A program made the translations under genes and the position numbers. A DNA stretch of 64,000 nt, from assembly GCF_006345815.1 (NCBI RefSeq), contig NZ_VCIG01000005.1, forward strand, positions 1 through 64,000. Reading direction: 5' to 3'. Numbering within the stretch: the first letter of the stretch is position 1; every line of letters begins with the position of its first letter. The DNA is from Ochrobactrum sp. CGA5 (GTDB lineage: Bacteria > Pseudomonadota > Alphaproteobacteria > Rhizobiales > Rhizobiaceae). Shown one piece after another: positions 25,461 to 34,944 of the stretch. The notes under the pieces are model-generated. The model was not told where the DNA came from and searched no databases. It was given only the letters and a program-made list of their open reading frames with translations.

Positions 25461-26866
25461 GTGTCTAACCCCGCAACGGGAAATTTGTGCTGCCAGCGTT
25501 GGTCCTCCTCCAGGCGCTGGCCAAGGCTTAGAAGCAGCCTGTCGGCACCCATCGGCGCCACAAGCTGCAAGGCAACCGGCATATTGTCGGCGTCGCTTCC
25601 GAAGGGTAGCGACAGCGCAGGGAAACCGGAAATATTGGCAAGCGCCGCGTAAGGCGCGAAGGCGTTCATCTTCTGCCAATGCACATCGACATCAACATGG
25701 TTCATTGAAAAAGAACCATGCGGCATCGGCCCGCGCGCGAGCATGGGCGTAATCAGTACATCGATGTCGCGGAAAATTTGCCAGAGCATATGTGCGGTAC
25801 TGACGGCTCCGTTCATCGCGCGGTAAAGTGCGGTTGCTTCCATGCGCCGCCCACGCTCTGCAACCGCATGGGTGAGTGGCTCAAGCTTGTCTTGATCAAG
25901 GGCCAGAAAGTCGATTGCGGCGGCGAGATTGACGGAAATGATGCGGTCGAAAGCGCGCGCGCTGGAAGCGATCAGTGGGCTGAATTCCGAAGCCGGGATT
26001 TCATGAATTGTATGCCCCTGAGCTTCAAGAAAATGCGCTGCGTTTGCCACAACCTGCAGGCGCTCGGCTGTGATTGGATAGTTTGCGAGATCGCCAGTCA
26101 CGATACCCACGCGAAGGCGGCCCGGCAAATCGCCTGCCTGCATCGCTGGGTCAGGCAGAAAGCCTTCCGTTTTGCCGCCGACAAGTGGCAGAAGCGCTTT
26201 CGCATCGCGGACCGAACGGCAAAGCGCAAATTCGCTCGCAATACCTGCAAGATAATTGCCGAAATGCGGTCCTGCCGGTAGCAAGCCGCGGCTTGGTTTC
26301 AGGCCGATAAGACCGCAGGCCGCGGCAGGCACGCGAATGGAGCCACCCGCATCGGTGGCATGGGCAATTGCAACAATGCCAGCTGCGACGGCTGCCGCCG
26401 CTCCACCGGATGACCCGCCGGGTGAAAGCGTTTCATCGAAGGGATGGCGTGCTGGCGGGGCTCCTGCCGGCTCGCTCGCAAGTGCCAGCCCGAACTCGGG
26501 TACGGTGGTGGTGCCGAAGAAGTTGAGTCCGGCTGCGCGCATCCGGCGACCGAGCTCCGAATCCATTTGCGGCGAGGCATTGAGGAATGCCTGCGAACCG
26601 AGCCGGATCGGCAGACCGGCACACGGACCGCCCAGGTCCTTGAAGAGGGCGGGAACGCCCGCGAAAGCCGCTCTTGATGGCGCTGAATCGAATGCAATCG
26701 CACCCTCGCGGCCTAAATCACGATCGAGATATGCAATGGCGCCCAATGGGCGCCATTTTTCTGCTGCGTCGAGAGCAGCATCCATGGCTTGCTCGGCACT
26801 GAGGATTCCACCTGCAATCGCCTGCGCGAGCGCGGTCGCATCCTGCTGATTCATGTCGATTGCCAC
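25457..26866 (-). CDS. Amidase-signature-family hydrolase
   Basis: 469 residues. The amidase signature is complete: Lys76 (PALFKDLGG), GGSSGG at 150-155 with the cis-Ser, and Ser176 in ATDAGGSIRVPAA, the Ser-cisSer-Lys triad. The family hydrolyses amides, allophanate, ureido or glutaminyl-tRNA groups; lack of GatB/GatC context and its position inside a transport operon argue against GatA. It sits between the binding-protein gene (23 bp upstream) and the ATPase (4-bp overlap), so its substrate is probably the transported compound or a breakdown product. Start: GTG 26866 or ATG 26854. Confidence 0.85.
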   Translation of the reverse strand: MAIDMNQQDATALAQAIAGGILSAEQAMDAALDAAEKWRPLGAIAYLDRDLGREGAIAFDSAPSRAAFAGVPALFKDLGGPCAGLPIRLGSQAFLNASPQMDSELGRRMRAAGLNFFGTTTVPEFGLALASEPAGAPPARHPFDETLSPGGSSGGAAAAVAAGIVAIAHATDAGGSIRVPAAACGLIGLKPSRGLLPAGPHFGNYLAGIASEFALCRSVRDAKALLPLVGGKTEGFLPDPAMQAGDLPGRLRVGIVTGDLANYPITAERLQVVANAAHFLEAQGHTIHEIPASEFSPLIASSARAFDRIISVNLAAAIDFLALDQDKLEPLTHAVAERGRRMEATALYRAMNGAVSTAHMLWQIFRDIDVLITPMLARGPMPHGSFSMNHVDVDVHWQKMNAFAPYAALANISGFPALSLPFGSDADNMPVALQLVAPMGADRLLLSLGQRLEEDQRWQHKFPVAGLDT

Positions 26867-26889
26867 GATATGCTTGCCCGTTTGAGTGA

Positions 26890-27888
26890 TTACTTCGGCT
26901 CGGCGGGGTTCGGCTTGTATTCGAACTTGCCTTCTTTCAGTTCCACACGACGGGCTTCCATCTTGGCTTCTGCTTCGGCAGGCGCAATGCCCTTGACGTA
27001 AATGATGTCGTTGCCGCCTTCCTTCATCAGGCTGAAAGGCGTGTAATCCTTGCCGGTTGCCTGGGTAGCCTTCACATCGGCGATAGCTGCATTGAGGATT
27101 GGGCGGAAATTCCAGATCGCGTTGGCAAATACTGTGTCGGGGTAACGCGGTGTGTAGTCGATCAGCGATCCGATTGCTTTGATTCCGCGTTCTTTGGCGG
27201 CATCTGCGGTGCCGATACGCTCGCCGAACAGAATGTCTGCCCCCGCATCGATCTGCGCGAGACCTGCTTCGCGCGCTTTGGGTGGATCAAAGAAGGTGCC
27301 GATATAGGAAGCGTTGAATTTTGCGTCAGGCCGGGTTTCCTTCACCCCATCCTGAAAGGCATTGATAAGCATGTTGACTTCCGGGATCGGCACTGCGCCA
27401 ACCGAGCCAAACGTACCGGACTTGCTCATCGCGCCTGCCAACATGCCTGCGAGATAGGCAGCCTCGAAGTTCCAGGTGCCGAAAACACCGAAATTATCGC
27501 CCTGCGGCTTACCGGATGAGCCCATAACGAAAGCAGTCTGCGGGTAATCGCCAGCGACCTGACGCGCTTCGCGTTCGACCGCATAGGATTCGCCGACGAT
27601 CAGCTTGATGCCCTGTTCGGCATATTCGCGCATGGCGCGGGGATAGTCGCTTGCCGAAACGCCTTCGGAGAAGACATATTCGATGACGCCTTCGTCATTG
27701 GCTTGCTTCAGCGCGTCGTGAAGGCGTGAATTCCATGCGTTTTCGACGGGCGAGGCATGGATGCCGGCAACTTTCAGTTTCTCATCGGCAGCAAAGACCC
27801 GGCTTGTAACGGCGGTTGCGCCGAGTGCAGCGGACATTGCCAGAATATCGCGACGGGTGAAGTTCGATGTTGTGATGATTGTGGTCAT
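26890..27888 (-). CDS. BMP-family ABC transporter substrate-binding protein
   Basis: 332 residues from ATG 27888. The N-terminus has a Tat-like signal (FTRRDILAMSAALGATAVTSRVFA), so it is exported folded to the periplasm. The mature part is a Bmp/PnrA domain, with IKLIVGESYAVEREARQVAGDYP and the GTWNFEAAYLAGMLAGAMSKSG segment characteristic of the family. It captures the ligand for the downstream ATPase and permeases. BMP relatives bind nucleosides or nucleobases. A GAGGGG stretch lies upstream of the start. 229 bp separate it from the deaminase gene, enough for its own promoter. Confidence 0.9.
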   Translation of the reverse strand: MTTIITTSNFTRRDILAMSAALGATAVTSRVFAADEKLKVAGIHASPVENAWNSRLHDALKQANDEGVIEYVFSEGVSASDYPRAMREYAEQGIKLIVGESYAVEREARQVAGDYPQTAFVMGSSGKPQGDNFGVFGTWNFEAAYLAGMLAGAMSKSGTFGSVGAVPIPEVNMLINAFQDGVKETRPDAKFNASYIGTFFDPPKAREAGLAQIDAGADILFGERIGTADAAKERGIKAIGSLIDYTPRYPDTVFANAIWNFRPILNAAIADVKATQATGKDYTPFSLMKEGGNDIIYVKGIAPAEAEAKMEARRVELKEGKFEYKPNPAEPK

Positions 27889-28117
27889 TTTGGTTAGGGA
27901 CCCCTCAAGTGTGTTTTCGGTGTGCCGGGAATGCACTGCCGGTTGCTTCGTTTTGTGTGAGCAGAATGGATGAGCAACGAACTATATCTTTGCTTAATCT
28001 GCCTGGAATTCAAGCGAATTAGATCGCGGCCTGAAAAATAGGCATAGGTTCTCTGGCCGCGACTGTTCGGTTCTTTTATCCGGTAGCTTACCGAATAGGT
28101 TGAAACTGTTGATATCG

Positions 28118-29407
28118 TTAGCCGATGGGGGCGTAATCAGCTCCGTCGACCGAAGAGGGACGGCCTTGGAGGTTGATGCGGCTTACACGCTGTGGCGTTT
28201 CGGCGATGACTTTTCCACGCTTCACGACTTTGAGGCGATTTGCCTTGAGCCGCAACGCTTCGAGCGGGTCGCGAGCCTGCAACACGACAAAATCGGCATT
28301 GCAGCCCTTTTCAATTCCGTAGCCTTCAAGGCCAAGCGCTTTTGCCGAATTGACAGTGAGCGCATCGAAAACTCGGCGTTTGCCTTCGATGGAGGTCATC
28401 TGTGCAACATGGATAGCCATATGGCCGACTTCAAGCATGTCGCCAGAACCCATTGAATACCATGGGTCCATCACACAGTCGTGGCCAAAGGCAACGTTGA
28501 TACCGGCAGCCATCAGCTCCGGTACACGCGTCATGCCACGACGCTTTGGATAGGTGTCGGCACGGCCCTGAAGCGTGATGTTGATCAATGGGTTCGGAAT
28601 GGCGTTCATTTGCGCTTCCGCAATCAGCGGAATAAGCTTGGATACGTAATAATTGTCCATGGAATGCATGGAAGTGAGATGCGAGCCGGAGACGCGGCCC
28701 TGCAAACCGAAGCGCATAGTCTGCGCTGCCAGCGTTTCAACGTGACGTGACATTGGATCATCGGTCTCATCACAGTGAATATCGACCGGCAGGCCACGGT
28801 CGGCGGCAATACGGCAGAGCTCTTCAAGCGATGCTGCGCCATCGGCCATGGTGCGCTCGAAATGCGGAATGCCGCCAACGACATCAAGGCCCATGTCGAG
28901 CGAACGATTGACGAGATCGACAGCACCCGGAGAGCGGTAGTAACCGTCCTGCGGAAAGGCCACGAGTTGCAGATCAATGTAAGGCTTTACCTTCTCGCGG
29001 ACTTCGATCATGGCCTCAGCCGTGAGGAGACGCGGGTCGCTGACATCGACATGGCTGCGAATGGCCAACAGTCCCTGCGAAACGGCCAGATCGCAATAGC
29101 GAAGCGCACGCTCGACCATGGCTTCTACCGTCAACATGGGTTTGAGTTCACCCCAAAGCGCTATGCCTTCCAAGAGCGTTCCCGAACGATTAAGACGCGG
29201 TAGACCAAGCGACAGGGTCGCATCCATATGGAAATGCGGGTCGACGAAAGGTGGGGTGACCAGCCGGTTTGAAGCGTCAATTTCGGTCGCTGCCTGATGT
29301 TCGCCATTCGATGGCAAGACGTCGGCAATCTTGCCGTCTTTGACCAGAATGTCCTGCTTCTCGCGACCGTCGGGGAGATTAGCGTTTCTCACGATCAAAT
29401 CGAACAT
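28118..29407 (-). CDS. Cytosine-deaminase-like amidohydrolase
   Basis: 429 residues of the amidohydrolase superfamily, CodA-like. Metal ligands: DPHFHMD (H58, H60), a central VDIHCDETDDP and SGSHLTSMHS, and GHDCVMDPWYSMGSGDMLEVGHMA towards the C-terminus, the motif containing the catalytic Asp in cytosine deaminases. Deamination of cytosine, isoguanine or a related N-heterocycle is likely. It is the most upstream gene of the minus-strand uptake cluster, on the side where its promoter region (29408-29575) is shared with the divergent YigZ gene. Confidence 0.85.
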   Translation of the reverse strand: MFDLIVRNANLPDGREKQDILVKDGKIADVLPSNGEHQAATEIDASNRLVTPPFVDPHFHMDATLSLGLPRLNRSGTLLEGIALWGELKPMLTVEAMVERALRYCDLAVSQGLLAIRSHVDVSDPRLLTAEAMIEVREKVKPYIDLQLVAFPQDGYYRSPGAVDLVNRSLDMGLDVVGGIPHFERTMADGAASLEELCRIAADRGLPVDIHCDETDDPMSRHVETLAAQTMRFGLQGRVSGSHLTSMHSMDNYYVSKLIPLIAEAQMNAIPNPLINITLQGRADTYPKRRGMTRVPELMAAGINVAFGHDCVMDPWYSMGSGDMLEVGHMAIHVAQMTSIEGKRRVFDALTVNSAKALGLEGYGIEKGCNADFVVLQARDPLEALRLKANRLKVVKRGKVIAETPQRVSRINLQGRPSSVDGADYAPIG

Positions 29408-29575
29408 CGGCAGGACCTCTCATATGGGTATGCAAGAACCGAGCACAAAATATGGGCTCATTTTTCAATTGCCTTATACCCTATATCCGGCGGGCGCAAT
29501 GCCAGGGGAAGCTGGAAGGGGTCGTCATCCTTAATGGAAAATGCTAGGCCCCGAAATTATCTTTGTAGGATTGCC

Positions 29576-30163
29576 ATGTTCACGATCAGCCGCGTCGAAA
29601 CCTATAGTCAGGAGATCAAGAAAAGTCGGTTTCTGGCCATTGCCGCGCCTGTCGCGAGCGAGCAGGCGGCGAAGGACTTTTTGAGCGAGCATTCTGATCT
29701 GTCGGCGAGCCATAATTGCTGGGCCTGGCGCATGGGGCAGAACTACCGTTTCAGCGACGATGGCGAACCAAGCGGCACGGCAGGAAAGCCGATCCTGCAG
29801 GCAATCGACGGCCAGCAGCTGGACAATATTGCAGTCGTGGTCACACGCTGGTTTGGCGGCATTCTTCTGGGAAGCGGCGGCCTGATGCGCGCCTATGGCG
29901 GTACGGCTGCAACCTGTCTACGGCAGGCGGAGAAAACCGAAGTCATTCCGTTGGTCGGATTTAACTTCGCCTGCGATTTTTCGGACCATGCGCTGCTGAA
30001 AGCGCGTCTGACAGCGGTTGAGAACCTCGTCATCGTGCAAGAGAATTTCACCGGATCCGGCGTGGAGATTGAAGGCGCCATGCCGATTGCCGCACGGGAT
30101 GAATTATCCCGTCTCGTTACCGATCTGACGCGCGGCAAGACGATCATAAAGTTCGAAGATTAG
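29576..30163 (+). CDS. YigZ/IMPACT-family protein
   Basis: 195 residues from ATG 29576 (TAGGA 7-8 nt upstream); the open frame runs back to 29297 but the family begins at SRVETYSQEIKKSRFLAIAAPV. Conserved: ASHNCWAWRMG, FSDDGEPSGTAGKPIL and VVVTRWFGGILLGSGGLMRAYGG, all hallmarks of the UPF0029/IMPACT N-terminal fold. Biochemical role in bacteria is unclear. The stop codon TAG at 30161-30163 is formed by the first bases of a palindromic element. Confidence 0.92.
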   Translation: MFTISRVETYSQEIKKSRFLAIAAPVASEQAAKDFLSEHSDLSASHNCWAWRMGQNYRFSDDGEPSGTAGKPILQAIDGQQLDNIAVVVTRWFGGILLGSGGLMRAYGGTAATCLRQAEKTEVIPLVGFNFACDFSDHALLKARLTAVENLVIVQENFTGSGVEIEGAMPIAARDELSRLVTDLTRGKTIIKFED

Positions 30164-30263
30164 AGCGCATCCCGAAAAGTGTGAAACGACTTTTGGAAAA
30201 GATGTGCGTTAAAACAAATAGTTAGAGCGCCGACCTGATCCAATCAGATTGAAACGTGCTCTA
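30162..30263. repeat. Bru-RS-like palindromic element, copy 1
   Basis: 102 bp beginning AGAGCGCATCCCGAAAAGTG and ending CGTGCTCTA, so the ends are inverted repeats of one another. The interior has two further palindromic blocks: a GCGCAT...ATGTGC arm pair with CCGAAAA/TTTTGG, and CTGATCCAATCAG. It is nearly the same length and layout as the copy at 34945-35049. Size and structure match the Bru-RS elements of Brucella. Both flanking genes end within its termini. Confidence 0.85.
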
Positions 30264-31706
30264 GACTGTGCCCGTCGTATATTGCTGGCGCTTGTTCTCA
30301 TACATCAGCAAGTCCGCGCGCTTGGCAACCGTTTCCAGCTTCTCACCCGGCATGCTGGTCGCAGAGCCGATAGAAAGATTAAGCTTGAGCTGGGAATAAT
30401 ACTGGTTGTTGATCTCGACCAACCGCTGAATGTCCTCAACCATCGCCTCGGCACCGCGCTCATCCACGTAAGGCAACACAACCGCGAACTCGTCGCCGCC
30501 AATGCGCGCCGCATGGCCCGGTTGCTTCACGGCTTCATTGAGCACCTCGCCGATGCGCCGCAGCAATCCATCGCCTGTTGCATGTCCCCATTGGTCATTC
30601 GCCGCCTTGAGGCCGTTGAGATCGATGATGATGACCGAAACCGGCATATGGCCCTTGCGTTCCAGCCGGTTGAGTTCATCGACATAATAGGCGCGATTGT
30701 GAAGCTTGGTAAGCACATCATGCTTGCCGAGATATTCAAGATAGGCTTCGGCTTTCTTGCGGGCAGTGATGTCAGTGAGTGCAACCTGCACCAGCGACCA
30801 GTCGTGCTCATGTCCAGGCAGGACCGAGAACTGCAGCAACACGTGCCGTTCGGTACCGTCGAGTGCATAATTGACCACTTCGCGGCGCTGGAACAGAACG
30901 CCGTTCCACAGATCGATCAACTGTTCGCGGAATGATGACTCCATCTCGTCCTTGAAGATATGCGGCAGGTTTTGCAGCAGTGTCTTCTTGTCGGGCGCGA
31001 GGAAAAGGGCTGTGGTCTCGGTGTTGATTTCGAGAACCCGGATTTCACTCATGCATTGGCGTACGAATTCCGGGTGCACGTCAGTAAACACCCGAAAATC
31101 AACAATGCCGCGCTGGCGCACATCGTCCATCAATTGCTTGATGCGACTGAAATCCTCAACCCAGAGCGATACTGGCGAATGTTCAAAAAGGCCTTGGGCG
31201 TGCTGCTTGTGGCGGTCCTGTTCGCGGCGGGCATCCTCGCGTGCAGTCACATCCTCAATGGAAAGCAGAACCCGCTCCCACGTGTGCTCGTAGCCGGGAA
31301 GCACGACCCCCTTGAGCTGAATATCCAGCCGCTTACCGCCAAGCGAATAGTTGATAGTGTCGCTTGAGAAAGCATTGCCGCCGTTCCATAGCTGGACCAT
31401 CTCTTCAATATGCGGGTCCAGCATGTCGTCCCGAAACACGCGTTCGAGATTGGCGACCAGATGACTGACGCTATCCGCCTCGAAAAGCGAAAGCGTCTTG
31501 CGATTGACCTTCAGAACCCGGATATGGCTGGTACAGATGCGCAACCGGCTTGTATCTTCATGCAGGAAAGCCCTGAGATCGGTAACACCAAGCGCGCGCC
31601 ATTCTTCGAACTGCTTGAGCAGACCACTATAATCCTCAAGCCACAGGGAGATTGGCGCAAGGTCAAAAATATTGGCGCTGTCGCTCAAGGCAGACTCGAT
31701 ATTCAT
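30261..31706 (-). CDS. PAS-GGDEF diguanylate cyclase
   Basis: 481 residues: two similar PAS-type sensor modules (about 15-145 and 165-300; each opens with PISLWLEDYSG or PVSLWVEDFSR), then a GGDEF domain (about 315-481) with intact RIGGDEF at 401-407, so synthesis of cyclic di-GMP from two GTP is expected. No membrane segment; a cytoplasmic sensor. The two PAS units look like an internal duplication. Its TAG stop (30261-30263) lies in the end of the palindromic element. 220 bp upstream separate it from the M20 gene and hold that gene's terminator. Confidence 0.9.
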   Translation of the reverse strand: MNIESALSDSANIFDLAPISLWLEDYSGLLKQFEEWRALGVTDLRAFLHEDTSRLRICTSHIRVLKVNRKTLSLFEADSVSHLVANLERVFRDDMLDPHIEEMVQLWNGGNAFSSDTINYSLGGKRLDIQLKGVVLPGYEHTWERVLLSIEDVTAREDARREQDRHKQHAQGLFEHSPVSLWVEDFSRIKQLMDDVRQRGIVDFRVFTDVHPEFVRQCMSEIRVLEINTETTALFLAPDKKTLLQNLPHIFKDEMESSFREQLIDLWNGVLFQRREVVNYALDGTERHVLLQFSVLPGHEHDWSLVQVALTDITARKKAEAYLEYLGKHDVLTKLHNRAYYVDELNRLERKGHMPVSVIIIDLNGLKAANDQWGHATGDGLLRRIGEVLNEAVKQPGHAARIGGDEFAVVLPYVDERGAEAMVEDIQRLVEINNQYYSQLKLNLSIGSATSMPGEKLETVAKRADLLMYENKRQQYTTGTV

Positions 31707-31884
31707 TGATTTCCCGCTCTACCACTGGCTTTCGCATTTCCGAAACTCAGACGTTCAGGATGTATGCCAAACCGGATTCTCTTTCCCATCGGGAACAGCC
31801 ACGATGGTTTATTGGCAGCGCGTTATATTACGAGAGTCTTGGATACACTAGAGGTTTCAATGTAAAAAATATTCGCTTTTTACG

Positions 31885-31914
31885 AAAAAGGGCGGCGTCC
31901 CTTCGATGCCGCCC
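31885..31914 (-). terminator. Terminator of the M20/peptide-transport operon
   Basis: On the minus strand GGGCGGC/GCCGCCC (31890-31896 with 31908-31914) is followed by a run of five T, 13 bp beyond the M20 stop. Confidence 0.85.
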
Positions 31915-31926
31915 TGTTGGTGACGA

Positions 31927-33099
31927 TCAGTTTTCGACTGGCAGCCGGTGACGCACGAGCGTGGTCCAGTAGGAGCAACCCCACACAATGACATCGTCGT
32001 TGAAGTCGTATTTGGGGTGATGGAGATTGGCACTTGGCCCGTTGCCGATATTGATCATCGCGCCCGGTACTTCGTTCAACATGAAGGCAAAGTCTTCACC
32101 GCCCAGCGTCGCTGGCATGTCGCGGGTCACACGGTTGGCGCCCGCAACGGCTTCAGCAGCGACTGCTGCGAGTTCGGTCTCGCGCTCATGATTGACGGTG
32201 ACCGGATAGCTACGCTGATAGTCGAGCGTGGCCTTGGCCCCGAAAGCATCGGCTATGCCCTGCACGGCGCGGGTCAGTTTTTCCTCGATATGGTCACGGA
32301 CTTCCTCGCGAAGCGTACGAACCGTGCCGGTCAGCCGAATCTTTTGCGGAATGACGTTGAACGCATCGCCACCCTGAATAGTGGTGATCGAGATCACAGC
32401 AGAATCCAGCGGGTCTATGGTGCGCGCGGTCAGCGTTTGAATTGCCTGAATGAGCGCTGCCGTAACGGGAATGGGATCGATAGTCTGGTGCGGCGAAGCT
32501 GCATGTCCGCCAACGCCCTCGATGGTGATTTCGAGAACATCGACCGATCCCATGATCGGACCGGAGTTGATAGTGAAATGCCCGACTGCGAGATTGGGAC
32601 GGTTGTGCATACCGTAGACTTCGTTGACCGGCCAGCGCTTGAACAGGCCGTCGTCGATCATCGCCTTGGCGCCTGCGCCACCTTCTTCGGCGGGTTGGAA
32701 AATCACGATGACGGTGCCATCGAAGGCGCGGCTTTGCGCCAGTTCGCGGGCTGCCCCCAGAAGCATGGTCGTGTGTCCGTCATGACCGCAGGCATGCATC
32801 TTGCCCGGTACTTTGGACGACCATTCCGCACCGGTTTCCTCGAAGATCGGCAGCGCATCCATGTCAGCGCGCAGGCCGATGGCGCGACCCGAACGGTTCG
32901 ATTGACCGTGAATGACGCCAACGACGCCAGTACGTCCGATGCCTGTCACGACCTCATCGACACCTGCGGTGCGCAACGCTTCGGCAACCTTTTCCGCAGT
33001 CCGGTTTACATCGTAAAGTAGCTCGGGGTTTTCGTGCAGGTCACGACGGAACGCGACGAGTTCGTCAAGCTGGTTCGATGTCCAGTTTTCAACCGGCAT
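31927..33099 (-). CDS. M20-family amidohydrolase (hippurate-hydrolase/aminoacylase type)
   Basis: 390 residues, M20D subgroup. Motifs: RRDLHENPELLYD at the N-terminus, LRADMDALP, MHACGHDGHTTMLLGAA and IFQPAEEGGAGAKAMIDDG (metal and catalytic residues), and LGGEDFAFML near the C-terminus. Such enzymes release amino acids from N-acyl or N-aromatic-acyl conjugates. It is the last gene of the minus-strand transport operon, one base pair apart from the ATC-hydrolase-family gene, which suggests sequential steps on an imported conjugate. Confidence 0.9.
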   Translation of the reverse strand: MPVENWTSNQLDELVAFRRDLHENPELLYDVNRTAEKVAEALRTAGVDEVVTGIGRTGVVGVIHGQSNRSGRAIGLRADMDALPIFEETGAEWSSKVPGKMHACGHDGHTTMLLGAARELAQSRAFDGTVIVIFQPAEEGGAGAKAMIDDGLFKRWPVNEVYGMHNRPNLAVGHFTINSGPIMGSVDVLEITIEGVGGHAASPHQTIDPIPVTAALIQAIQTLTARTIDPLDSAVISITTIQGGDAFNVIPQKIRLTGTVRTLREEVRDHIEEKLTRAVQGIADAFGAKATLDYQRSYPVTVNHERETELAAVAAEAVAGANRVTRDMPATLGGEDFAFMLNEVPGAMINIGNGPSANLHHPKYDFNDDVIVWGCSYWTTLVRHRLPVEN

Positions 33100-33100
33100 G

Positions 33101-33589
33101 TCAGGCTCCTTTAGTGTTGTCTTCGGTCTTGTCGAGGCGGTAGCGGAAATCGCAGTGGCTCGCGCCCTTCATGATGGTCTGCGAGCGTTCCAGCTTCATT
33201 TCGGGATTGTATCCGATGCAGAAATCGCCATCGCGATTGCAGGAAAGCAGGTGACCGATATGGCCAAGACCCATCTCGCGGTACATCTCCGAATAACGGC
33301 AGCGCGTAACGTTGAAATCAAAATGATCTTCGCCCTGTGAAATCACGTCGATCTCCAGCGCGTTTTCCTTCGTCCATAGCGGCTGGATGTCGGCAAAGTC
33401 CTGTATTGTCGGCGTGCGACCCAGCTCATCGGCAAAGCTCTTGCCCTGTTCGATGGCCGAGCGGCTAACGGCTTCGCCGATTGCCGCCTGCGCTTCTTCT
33501 TCACCCGAGCGTTCGCGAATTACTTCGTAAACGTTCTTGAGAACCAGCGCTTCAATGCGGCGACGTTCCAGAATTGACATTTGATTCAT
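33101..33589 (-). CDS. L-2-amino-thiazoline-4-carboxylic acid (ATC) hydrolase family protein
   Basis: 162 residues resembling the PF14196 family: helical N-terminus, FNVTRCRYSEMYREMGLGHIGHLLSCNRD, and the C-terminal MKGASHCDFRYRL with the conserved C-x-F-R. The named Pseudomonas enzyme opens the thiazoline ring of ATC towards N-carbamoyl-cysteine, but most family members are uncharacterised, so the reaction should not be assumed. It lies between an FAD oxidoreductase and an M20 hydrolase in one operon. Start ATG 33589; a second ATG three codons later is possible. Confidence 0.8.
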   Translation of the reverse strand: MNQMSILERRRIEALVLKNVYEVIRERSGEEEAQAAIGEAVSRSAIEQGKSFADELGRTPTIQDFADIQPLWTKENALEIDVISQGEDHFDFNVTRCRYSEMYREMGLGHIGHLLSCNRDGDFCIGYNPEMKLERSQTIMKGASHCDFRYRLDKTEDNTKGA

Positions 33590-33626
33590 GGATCTGACCT
33601 TTCACATGAACGTTGAATGGGATGAG

Positions 33627-34928
33627 TTAGAGATTTGGTTCGGTAAGATCCTTGCGCCGAAGCCATGCGAGATAGAACGGCGCAATCTTCCGCGCGATCT
33701 TGTGAAAAGGCAGCGGTGCCGGTTCCGAGACGGGAAGGGCAAGCTCCTGGGCAGGCTCGCCATCGAGCGCCCGTGCGAATTCACGCCCGAGCGATGTGCC
33801 AAGCGCAACGCCGCGACCGTTGCAGCCGATCCATGCCCAACCATTGGGGCCGAGTTGATGAACGCGCGGAAAGCGATCCCAGGTCATGCCGATATAGCCA
33901 CTCCACACATGCGTGATTTCCGGTTCACCGAGGGCTGGAAAGGCTTCTGCCATGTTGCGCGCCGTCTTGCGCTTGACCCGCTCAGTCACGTTGAAATCGC
34001 CCATCACCACGCCGCCGGTGATCAGCCGGTTGCGGGCATCGTAGCGGAAGAAGCGCAGATCGCCGCGTGTATCGGAAACGGCTTGCCGTCCGGGCAAGAT
34101 CGTTGCGCGCAGATTGTCGCTGACAGGTTCAGTCGCCATCTGCCACGAGAGCACTGGCACGATTGTGCGGGCAAGGCGTGGGGCAAGCCCTTCGCGCAAT
34201 TCGCCGGTATAGGCGTTGGTTGCGAGCAGGAAGCCCTTGGCACGCACCGTGGCGTTGGCGGTTTTTACTTCCCAATGATCGCCTACCTGGGCATAGGCAA
34301 TGACCGGGCTTTGCTCATGAATGATTGCGCCGTGACGTTCAGCAGCCGCTGCAAGTCCACGCGCGAAAGCCAGCGGATTGATATGGCCGCCGGTCGGATT
34401 GAACATACCACCATACCAGAAATCGCTGCCCAACAGCCTCGCTGTCGCAGCGCGGTCGACAAACTCTGCCGGGAAGCCGAAGCGTTTCCAGGCTTCTACG
34501 CGGGTTTGCGAAAGCTTTACCCGCCCTGGTGAATGCGCTGGCTGGAACCAGCCGGTCTGCTCGGCCTCGGCCTCGATATTTTCATCGCGCACGATGGAGA
34601 AAAGAATGTCGGCGCTATTGCCGATCAATCTGGCAAACCGTTCGCCTGAGGCACCATATCGTTTGGCGATTGCATCGGGTTCTGCCGAGGTCATGGTCGG
34701 GATGACCTGTCCGTTGTTGCGCCCTGATGCACCCCAGCCCACAGCATTGCCTTCCAACAGGATGACGCGCTTGCCGCGTTTTGCCAGATGGAGTGCCGCC
34801 GAAAGACCTGTGAAACCGCCACCGACGATCACGACATCGGCTTCGACATCTTTCGTAAGCGCGGGGGCCGGTTTGCGTTCGGATGCCGTGGCAGCCCAGA
34901 TGGAAGGTGGAAAGACGATGTTCTGCAT
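33627..34928 (-). CDS. FAD-dependent oxidoreductase, DAO family (PuuB-like)
   Basis: 433 residues. The N-terminal Rossmann motif VVIVGGGFTGLSAALHLAKRGKRVILLEG binds FAD; GASGRNNGQVIP follows, as in gamma-glutamylputrescine oxidases; the C-terminal HVWSGYIGMTWDRFPRVHQLG and IGCNGRGVALGT segments match the same group. Oxidation of an amino acid or amine (with release of ammonia and H2O2) is expected. It follows the ABC ATPase gene in the same direction, with a palindromic element in between (34945-35049). Confidence 0.88.
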   Translation of the reverse strand: MQNIVFPPSIWAATASERKPAPALTKDVEADVVIVGGGFTGLSAALHLAKRGKRVILLEGNAVGWGASGRNNGQVIPTMTSAEPDAIAKRYGASGERFARLIGNSADILFSIVRDENIEAEAEQTGWFQPAHSPGRVKLSQTRVEAWKRFGFPAEFVDRAATARLLGSDFWYGGMFNPTGGHINPLAFARGLAAAAERHGAIIHEQSPVIAYAQVGDHWEVKTANATVRAKGFLLATNAYTGELREGLAPRLARTIVPVLSWQMATEPVSDNLRATILPGRQAVSDTRGDLRFFRYDARNRLITGGVVMGDFNVTERVKRKTARNMAEAFPALGEPEITHVWSGYIGMTWDRFPRVHQLGPNGWAWIGCNGRGVALGTSLGREFARALDGEPAQELALPVSEPAPLPFHKIARKIAPFYLAWLRRKDLTEPNL

Positions 34929-34944
34929 GACTTCACGCGGTTTC

